Shown: positions 59,801 through 64,000 of the stretch, one piece after another
Layout: each line of letters begins with the position of its first letter
Position numbering within the stretch: position 1 is the stretch's first letter
Assembly: GCF_000419445.1 (NCBI RefSeq)
Contig: NZ_AULK01000001.1
Span: 744,001-808,000, forward strand
Length of the DNA: 64,000 nucleotides
Direction: 5' to 3'
DNA from: Gryllotalpicola ginsengisoli DSM 22003
GTDB lineage: Bacteria > Actinomycetota > Actinomycetes > Actinomycetales > Microbacteriaceae
Translations under genes and position numbers: made by a program
The notes under the pieces: generated by a model
Seen by the model: the letters and a program-made list of their open reading frames with translations, nothing else
Told to the model about the DNA's origin: nothing
Database searches by the model: none

Positions 59801-59902
59801 CGCGCCGAGCACCGCCGCCGACGCGTCGGCGGGCAGGTCGAGGACGGCCTGCTGAGAAGGGTCGAGATCCACGGTGGCCACGGTAGTGCGTGCCGCCGAC
59901 AC
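56819..59902 (-). CDS. adnA: AdnA helicase-nuclease subunit
   Basis: Partner of AdnB, 1027 residues from GTG 59902, with AGGAGA 8 nt upstream. Walker A GAPGTGKTATV (Lys39), degenerate motif II LVVDDVQEFTRAG with Asp in place of the usual Glu in DExQ, and weakly conserved motifs III-VI. This fits the mycobacterial AdnA motor, known to contribute less to unwinding. C-terminal nuclease: LRGKIDRVERHPDGTIVIVDLKTGRRNP, then AQLSAYQLAYREG. It is co-translated with adnB. Together they take the place of RecBCD/AddAB in this lineage. Confidence 0.92.
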   Translation of the reverse strand: MSAARTTVATVDLDPSQQAVLDLPADASAAVLGAPGTGKTATVVELVADRVHRLGFDPDEVLVLCAGRSAATALRDRLSLRLGVATQGPRARTANSLAFGVLADRAAAAGAPEPRLLTGGEQDQIIADLIDGDAEEGRIPWPEQLPADVRRLSGFRAELRELMARMVEHAVTPERLQQLGREHDLPEWVAAGAFIREYQDAVDAFRDGYVTSAELLADAARLIAAGEVDPGIRLLVVDDVQEFTRAGLDLLAALARRGVTVVAFGDPDVATTTFRGADPEAVARLGERLGLGRLEPLVLRIAHRQPAALRRATAAVTARIGAALAGQQRQAAAPGEGGRLLRVVAGSASDEYATLARELREQHVFAGRPWSDMAVIVRSGAQVPAVARALGVGEVPTRTTAAGRALRDDYAAGHLIAAVGVVLGLRPLDGATAAELLLGPLGGLDAVALRRLRLALRHEELAGGGSRPGDELLAEALADPNALATIDMPPGHRARRLAQTLAVAREQAAKRATIEELLWTVWDRSRLADAWLAQTRRGGILADEANRDLDGVVALFTAAKRFVERDPERPAADFVTEVLGSAVPDDTLAPQAASDAVLVCTPSAAVGLEFGVVAVAALQEGTWPNIRLRGTLLRPQLVGELVAGSPHAEVDERQAVLHDELRMFALAVSRASDTLIVAAAEGEDDQPSALLGLVGGDEVPPARHPYTLRGLTGELRRRLASGDPRASGAAASLAQLAEAGVAGAHPDEWYGLLEPTTSEPLVDLNDPDAVVAVSPSKIEAFEKSPLQWFVDVMSGGGGGVATGVGTLLHAVMEAAGSEPDGDISVARIWGDVERRWGELNLEEGWVTEREKRRVRQMAEGVHEYLADFRRSGSVLLEAEGGFALRLGQVQLRGKIDRVERHPDGTIVIVDLKTGRRNPPAAEIPTHAQLSAYQLAYREGAISVDAPPEALGGAKLVFVAPEATTSRKRYRDVPQAPLDDEQAAAFRERVEAAGRGMAGAVFVGTRVTDGSGGGDYTYRIHLVPEVSA

Positions 59903-59990
59903 CGCCCGGTCTCCTCTGAGCGAACACGTCGAGCGGCCGCGCCGCACCCCACTAGGCTCGAAGCCAGCAACGACACGAAAGGCACCAACG

Positions 59991-60215
59991 GTGGAGATCC
60001 GCATCGGCATCCTCAACGCTCCCCGCGAGCTTAGCTTCGAGTCCGACGAGCCGGCCGCCGACATCAGCGGCAAGATCGGCGCCGCCATCTCCGAGGGCCA
60101 GCCGCTCGTCGAGCTCAAAGACCGGAACGGCGCCGTCTACGTCGTGCCCGTCGCCCACATCGGCTACGTGCAGATCGGCGCCGAGGAAGTGCGCCGCGTC
60201 GGCTTCGTCGCGTAG
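59991..60215 (+). CDS. DUF3107 family protein (Rv3208A-like)
   Basis: 74-residue conserved actinobacterial protein of unknown role. VEIRIGILNAPRELSFESD, an Asp/Ser-rich turn, then GAVYVVPVAHIGYVQIG: an all-beta plus helix mini-domain resembling an ATP-binding protein fold in annotation only. GTG 59991 has GAAAGG 8 nt upstream and TAGGCT at 59953-59958 is a likely -10. It is divergent from adnA and followed by a small membrane-protein gene, the neighbourhood seen in other actinobacteria. Confidence 0.85.
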   Translation: MEIRIGILNAPRELSFESDEPAADISGKIGAAISEGQPLVELKDRNGAVYVVPVAHIGYVQIGAEEVRRVGFVA

Positions 60216-60224
60216 GGCCGTGCC

Positions 60225-60530
60225 ATGGAGCTGATGTTCATCGGCCTCGCCGGGGTCATCATCGGCCTCGCCGGCCGGTACGTCCTGCCGAACCGGCTGC
60301 GCCACGGCGCCGCGCTCGTCCCGGGCGTGGGCGCGATGGCCGCGCTCGTGCTCTGGGTGGCGCTCACCTGGGCGGGCCTCAAGTGGGACGGCGGCTGGAT
60401 CTGGTGGATCGCCCTGATCGGCACCGGCGTGGTCGTCGCCGTCGTCGATCTTCTCGTGGGCGCGGTGCGCCGGCGATCGGATGCAGCGCTCGAGGCGCAC
60501 GTCATGAAGAACGGCCTGCCGGCGCAGTAG
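60225..60530 (+). CDS. Small membrane protein, unknown function
   Basis: 101 residues with three helices: FIGLAGVIIGLAGRYVLP, PGVGAMAALVLWVALTWAGL and WWIALIGTGVVVAVVDLLVG. A basic C-terminal tail follows (RRRSDAALEAHVMKNG). It begins 9 nt after the DUF3107 stop, so the two are probably co-transcribed. Similar small proteins sit beside DUF3107 genes in Microbacteriaceae; no function is known. Confidence 0.75.
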   Translation: MELMFIGLAGVIIGLAGRYVLPNRLRHGAALVPGVGAMAALVLWVALTWAGLKWDGGWIWWIALIGTGVVVAVVDLLVGAVRRRSDAALEAHVMKNGLPAQ

Positions 60531-60568
60531 CCCGACCCGCGGCATCCGATCTCTTCAGCCCGCTCTCG

Positions 60569-61294
60569 TCAGGCGGTGAGGCCCAGCTTGTCCATTCGGC
60601 GGGTGTGCGCGGCGATCACCTCGGTGAGGATCGGCTCGGTGCGATACTCGTCGGTCTCGGGGTCGCCGGTCAGCTTGATCCCCGCGCGCGCCACGAGCAG
60701 CACGTCGCCCACGAGGCGCCGCCCCCACAACGCGAGCCGCGAGCCGAGCTGCGGGTCGGCGGCGATCTGATCCAACAGCACCGCGTCGAGCGCGTCGCCC
60801 TCGTGCGGGTCGGCCTCGACGAGGGCCGCGAGCACCCGGGACCCGTCGTCGCGCACGCCGGGAGCGAGGGTGGCGAAGAAGTCGTCGAACAGCCCGCCGG
60901 CGATGCGGGCGCCGAGCAGCCGCTCGAGCCAGTCGGCGCCGCGGGTCGCCTCGCCGAAGCGGGCGACCAGCGGGGCGAACGGCTGCATGCACTCGCCGGG
61001 GTCCGCGTCACGGCGGCGGATCTCGGCGACCACGCGCTGGTGCCGCTCGAGCTCGCGGCCCGCGGCGGCGCTGACCGCCTCACGCGCCGACCAGTCCGGC
61101 ACCTCCGCGACGAGCGCCGAGAGGGTCTGGAACGCATGCAGCTTCACGCATGCGATGTGGCCGAGGAACGACAGTGGCTCGGGCGCGATCTCCGCGACGT
61201 CGACCCGCGGACCGGGCCGCCTGCGTTCCCGGCGCGGTCGCAGCGTCGGGGCGTCGGCCGTGCGACGCCGCCGCCGGAACCACGCGAAAGCCAC
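60569..61294 (-). CDS. Ferritin-like-fold protein (Rv3210c-like)
   Basis: 241 residues. Basic N-terminal segment (FRRRRRTADAP), then PLSFLGHIACVKLHAFQTLSALV, REAVSAAAGRELERHQRVVAEI and LLGARIAGGLFDDFFATLAPG, a four-helix-bundle pattern with Glu/His residues of ferritin-like type. Function unknown; the family lies next to rhlE in many actinobacteria. GTG 61294 follows TAGACT by 7 nt. It is divergent from rhlE and convergent with the small membrane protein gene. Confidence 0.8.
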   Translation of the reverse strand: MAFAWFRRRRRTADAPTLRPRRERRRPGPRVDVAEIAPEPLSFLGHIACVKLHAFQTLSALVAEVPDWSAREAVSAAAGRELERHQRVVAEIRRRDADPGECMQPFAPLVARFGEATRGADWLERLLGARIAGGLFDDFFATLAPGVRDDGSRVLAALVEADPHEGDALDAVLLDQIAADPQLGSRLALWGRRLVGDVLLVARAGIKLTGDPETDEYRTEPILTEVIAAHTRRMDKLGLTA

Positions 61295-61301
61295 GCGGCA
61301 A

Positions 61302-61328
61302 AGTCTATTGAGGTGCGGCCGGTAGAAT
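61302..61328. promoter_or_regulatory. Divergent promoters of the ferritin-like and rhlE genes
   Basis: Minus: TAGACT (61307-61302), 7 nt, GTG 61294, leaderless. Plus: TAGAAT (61323-61328), followed by about 60 nt before GTG 61389, i.e. a real 5' leader for the RNA helicase mRNA. Confidence 0.55.
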
Positions 61329-61388
61329 CACCTTCGGCGTGTCAGACGTTCATCTCGCGCCCCGACCACCGAACAGGTATCAGACTTC

Positions 61389-62816
61389 GTGACTTTCACA
61401 GACCTCGACATCGACCAGGACATCGTCGACGCGCTCGCCGAGAAGGGCATCATCGAGCCCTTCCCCATCCAGGAGCAGACGATCCCGCTGGCCCTCTCCG
61501 GGCAGGACATCATCGGCCAGGCCAAGACCGGCACCGGCAAGACGTTCGGCTTCGGCATCCCCGTCATCCAGCGCCTCGGCCTCCACCCCGAGCCGGGCGT
61601 GAAGGCGCTCATCGTCGCCCCCACCCGAGAACTGGCCGTGCAGGTCAGCGAAGACATGGAGCTCGCGACCTCGAAGCGCGACACCAAGGTCGTCGCCATC
61701 TACGGCGGCAAGGCCTATGAGGGGCAGATCGCGGCGATCAAGGACGGCGCGCAGATCGTCGTCGGCACCCCGGGCCGACTGCTCGACCTCGCCGGTCAGC
61801 GCCTGCTCAACCTCTCCAACGTGACCGAGGTCGTGCTCGACGAGGCCGACAAGATGCTCGACCTCGGCTTCCTTCCCGACATCGAGAAGATCTTCCAGCA
61901 GCTTCCGGCTGCCCGGCACACCATGCTGTTCTCGGCGACCATGCCGGGCCCGATCGTCGCGCTCGCGCGCCGCTTCATGTCAAAGCCGATCCACATCCGC
62001 GCGACCGACCCCGACGAGGGCCTCACGCAGGCGAACATCAAGCACCTCATCTACCGCGCGCACGCCCTCGACAAGGACGAGGTGATCGCGCGCATCCTGC
62101 AGGCCGAGGGCCGCGGCAAGACGATCATCTTCACCCGCACGAAGCGCGCCGCGGCGAAGCTGCAGGACGAGCTCACCGACCGCGGCTTCCCCGCCGTCAG
62201 CGTGCACGGCGACCTGAACCAGGAGCAGCGCGAGCGGCACATGGCGGCGTTCAAGTCGGGCAAGAAAGAGATCCTGATCGCGACGGACGTTGCCGCCCGC
62301 GGCATCGACGTCGACGACGTCACCCACGTGATCAACCACACGATCCCCGAGGACGAGAAGACCTACCTGCACCGCGCCGGCCGCACCGGCCGGGCCGGCA
62401 AGACCGGTATCGCGGTGACCTTCGTCGACTGGGAGGACCTGCACAAGTGGGCCCTCATCAACCGCGCCCTCGAGTTCGGGCAGCCCGAGCCGACCGAGAC
62501 CTACTCGTCGTCGCCGCACCTGTACTCGGATCTGAACATCCCCGAGGGCACGAAAGGCCGGCTGAAGCCGACCCCGAAGCCGAAGGTGGAGCGCGAGGCG
62601 GCCCGGCAGGGCGGCGAGCAGGGCGAGGGCGCACGTCGCCGCCGGCGCAGCCGCCCGGCTTCGGGCGGCACGGATGCCCAGGCCGCAGGCGCCTCGAAGG
62701 AGGCGGCCGGCACGCACGACGGTCACGGCTCGGAGCACCGCGACGGCAACGCCGCCCCGCAGCGCCGCCGGCGCCGCCGCCGCTCGGGCGGTCAGCCCGC
62801 CGCCCCCACCGCCTAG
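61389..62816 (+). CDS. DEAD-box RNA helicase (RhlE-type)
   Basis: 475-residue ATP-dependent RNA helicase. Q motif FPIQEQTIPLALSG, I GQAKTGTGKTFGFG, Ia APTRELAVQ, Ib GTPGRLLD, II VLDEADKM, III FSATMPG, V ATDVAARGIDVDDV, VI HRAGRTGRAGKTG. The C-terminal 80 residues are basic and low-complexity (RRRRRSGG), as in cold-shock or ribosome-assembly helicases. The position matches Rv3211. Its leader of about 60 nt, in contrast to the leaderless neighbours, could carry autoregulation or temperature control; this is conjecture. Confidence 0.93.
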   Translation: MTFTDLDIDQDIVDALAEKGIIEPFPIQEQTIPLALSGQDIIGQAKTGTGKTFGFGIPVIQRLGLHPEPGVKALIVAPTRELAVQVSEDMELATSKRDTKVVAIYGGKAYEGQIAAIKDGAQIVVGTPGRLLDLAGQRLLNLSNVTEVVLDEADKMLDLGFLPDIEKIFQQLPAARHTMLFSATMPGPIVALARRFMSKPIHIRATDPDEGLTQANIKHLIYRAHALDKDEVIARILQAEGRGKTIIFTRTKRAAAKLQDELTDRGFPAVSVHGDLNQEQRERHMAAFKSGKKEILIATDVAARGIDVDDVTHVINHTIPEDEKTYLHRAGRTGRAGKTGIAVTFVDWEDLHKWALINRALEFGQPEPTETYSSSPHLYSDLNIPEGTKGRLKPTPKPKVEREAARQGGEQGEGARRRRRSRPASGGTDAQAAGASKEAAGTHDGHGSEHRDGNAAPQRRRRRRRSGGQPAAPTA

Positions 62817-62828
62817 CCGCCGCCCTCC

Positions 62829-62978
62829 GCTGGTCGACTCGGCCGCGACGCACCCACCGCCCTCCGCTGGTCGAGTAGCGGCGCAGCCTCCGCCCCCGCT
62901 GGTCGAGTAGCGGCGCAGCCGCGTATCGAGACCCGCACCGTCGTCTGGTCTCGATACGGCGCTTCGCGCCTACTCGAC
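62829..62978. repeat. Second family of palindromic repeats, direct and inverted copies
   Basis: Core GCTGGTCGAGTAGCGGCGCA occurs at 62866 and 62898, with a degenerate copy at 62829. The 62898-62933 copy continues into GTATCGAGACC. An inverted copy beginning GGTCTCGATACGGCG lies at 62947-62978. The two facing full copies can pair over TATCGAGACC/GGTCTCGATA and may stop both convergent genes. Confidence 0.85.
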
Positions 62979-63821
62979 GGGCGAATGCGTCGACAGCGCG
63001 CAGATCCGCTCCAGCGCCTCGGGCGTCGTCGTGTTCTCGCCGAGCCGGTTCGGCTTGCCGGCGCCGTGGTAGTCGCTGGACCCGGTGACGATCAGGCCGT
63101 GGGCCGCCGCGAATTCGAGCAGGTACTGCTTGCCGTCATCCGTGTTCTCGCGATGCTCGACCTCGAGCCCGGCGAGCCCGGCGCCGACCAGCGCCTTCAG
63201 ATAGGCGGGGTCGAGCACGTTGTCGCGGCCGCGGGTGGCCGGGTGCGCGAGCACCGGCACTCCCCCGGCGGCGCGGATCAGCTTGACGCCCTCGAGCGGG
63301 CTCGGCGCGTACAGCGGCTCGAAGTAGCCGCCGCGCGGGTGCAGCAGCGTCGCGAAGGCATCCGATCTGCTGGTCACGTGCCCGCGCGTCACGAGCGCGT
63401 CGGCGATGTGCGGCCGCCCCACCGAAGCGCCCGGCGTGGTGTGGGCGAGCACGTCCTCCCAGGTGAGCTCATAGTCCTCGGCGAGCCGGGCGACCATCGC
63501 CTCGGCCCGGGTGCGCCGCGCGTCGCGGATGCGCTCGGTCTCGGCGGTCAGCGCCGGGTCGGCCGGGTCGAACAGGTAGGCGAGCATGTGCACGCTCTTC
63601 CACCCGTACCGGGTCGAGAGCTCCATGCCGGGCACCAGGTCGATGCCGAGATCGGATGCCGCGGCGCGGGCCTCCTGCCACCCGGCGGTCGAGTCGTGGT
63701 CGGTCAGCGCGACGGTGCCGAGCCCGGCGTCGGCCGCGGCGCGCATCAGCTCGGCCGGAGTCTGCGTGCCATCGGACACGCTGGAGTGCGTGTGCAGATC
63801 GATGGGCGTGCGAAAAGCCAC
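62970..63821 (-). CDS. PHP-domain metal-dependent phosphoesterase
   Basis: 283 residues of the PHP family (TrpH/YciV-like), acting on phosphorylated nucleotides or oligoribonucleotide 5' ends. Metal motifs IDLHTHSSVSDGT, ALTDHDST, PGMELST, GRPHIAD, PVLAHPATRG and GSSDYHG are all present. The start GTG lies 6 nt after TAAACT. The last codons and the stop (GTC GAG TAG) are part of an intergenic palindromic repeat, so the natural C-terminus may have been reshaped by the repeat. Confidence 0.88.
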   Translation of the reverse strand: MAFRTPIDLHTHSSVSDGTQTPAELMRAAADAGLGTVALTDHDSTAGWQEARAAASDLGIDLVPGMELSTRYGWKSVHMLAYLFDPADPALTAETERIRDARRTRAEAMVARLAEDYELTWEDVLAHTTPGASVGRPHIADALVTRGHVTSRSDAFATLLHPRGGYFEPLYAPSPLEGVKLIRAAGGVPVLAHPATRGRDNVLDPAYLKALVGAGLAGLEVEHRENTDDGKQYLLEFAAAHGLIVTGSSDYHGAGKPNRLGENTTTPEALERICALSTHSPVE

Positions 63822-63827
63822 AGCGGC

Positions 63828-63833
63828 AGTTTA
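63828..63833 (-). promoter_or_regulatory. -10 box (TAAACT) of the PHP gene
   Basis: Minus-strand TAAACT, 6 nt, GTG 63821; same layout and hexamer as the DUF3039 gene. Confidence 0.6.
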
Positions 63834-63885
63834 GTTTGGCGCGCGGGCGTCGGCGGTCGATGGAATGGCCGGGTCGATCCGCCGT

Positions 63886-63944
63886 GCCGGGCGGCGCCCG
63901 GCAATGGAGGGCCGGAGCCAATTTGCGCCGGGCAGCGCCCGGCG
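63886..63944. repeat. Two tandem hairpin repeats upstream of the last gene
   Basis: GCCGGGC-GGC-GCCCGGC (63886-63902) and GCCGGGC-AGC-GCCCGGC (63927-63943), each followed closely by ATGGA. A third, decayed copy seems to precede them near 63859 (CGATGGAATGGCCGGG). Confidence 0.7.
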
Positions 63945-63961
63945 ATGGAAGACTAGTCGCC

Positions 63962-64000
63962 ATGAGCAGCGACACGACGACGACCCCCGCGCCCCGCGCC
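63962..64000 (+). CDS. Start of an unidentified gene (cut by window end)
   Basis: ATG 63962 opens a frame MSSDTTTTPAPRA that runs off the window. Thr/Pro/Ala-rich beginnings like this are common for cytoplasmic tails and give no clue to function. AAGACT lies 7 nt before the ATG, a weak leaderless-type box. The hairpin pair just upstream belongs to its promoter side. Confidence 0.5.
   Translation, partial: MSSDTTTTPAPRA

Noticed and set aside
61329-61388. Riboswitch in the RNA helicase leader
   Set aside because: The leader is about 60 nt and shows no recognised aptamer core; too short to claim anything.

Overview
The window is a high-GC, gene-dense actinobacterial chromosome segment, most likely from the family Microbacteriaceae (Leifsonia/Microbacterium-like). 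The evidence is F420/LLM enzymes, DUF3039 and DUF3107 proteins, AdnAB instead of RecBCD/AddAB, leaderless -10 boxes directly ahead of many genes, and the 33-bp intergenic palindromes typical of that family. I see no phage, transposase, rRNA or CRISPR. The genus is an inference.

Layout. 1-1953: end of a tad pilus/secretion locus (TadB partial, TadA). 1993-4008: GH42 beta-galactosidase. 4084-4165: tRNA-Leu(UAG). 4207-8665: housekeeping (DedA, RdgB, RNase PH, MurI, nicotinate phosphoribosyltransferase, DUF3039). 8686-11501: ABC exporter whose ATPase has a long low-complexity N-terminus. 11652-12356: LicC-like cytidylyltransferase. 12439-19217: an apparently complete 2-aminoethylphosphonate uptake and breakdown locus (FAD amine oxidase, binding protein, two permeases, ATPase; divergent GntR regulator and phosphonatase-like HAD hydrolase). 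19214-20011: LLM oxidoreductase.

20053-34681 is a cell-wall glycopolymer region (TagGH-type exporter, single- and double-domain glycerophosphotransferases, a GT2 enzyme). It is interrupted at about 21.7-28.6 kb by a type III-like restriction-modification system bracketed by two Xre regulators. The methyltransferase specificity region is visibly lower in GC than its flanks, which suggests exchange of target specificity.

34756-42632: HtrA protease, aminotransferase, nitrilase-family amidase, initiator tRNA with a strong terminator, a secreted CHAP protein with a repeat domain, and an agmatine-to-putrescine gene pair (agmatine deiminase plus N-carbamoylputrescine amidase).

42767-62816 follows the order of the M. 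tuberculosis Rv3193c-Rv3211 neighbourhood: UPF0182, YlbL-like PDZ/Lon protease, zinc metalloprotease-like protein, cyclodehydratase-like protein, UvrD2, NudC, AdnB, AdnA, DUF3107, ferritin-like protein and RhlE. Two local additions stand out. One is a GIY-YIG nuclease gene bracketed by oppositely oriented arrays of a palindromic repeat. The other is a phosphotransferase-fold protein that has lost its catalytic residues. A PHP phosphoesterase and the first codons of another gene close the window.

Recurring theme: at least sixteen start codons sit 6-7 nt after a TAnnnT-like hexamer. This implies widespread leaderless transcription and was used to choose several starts.
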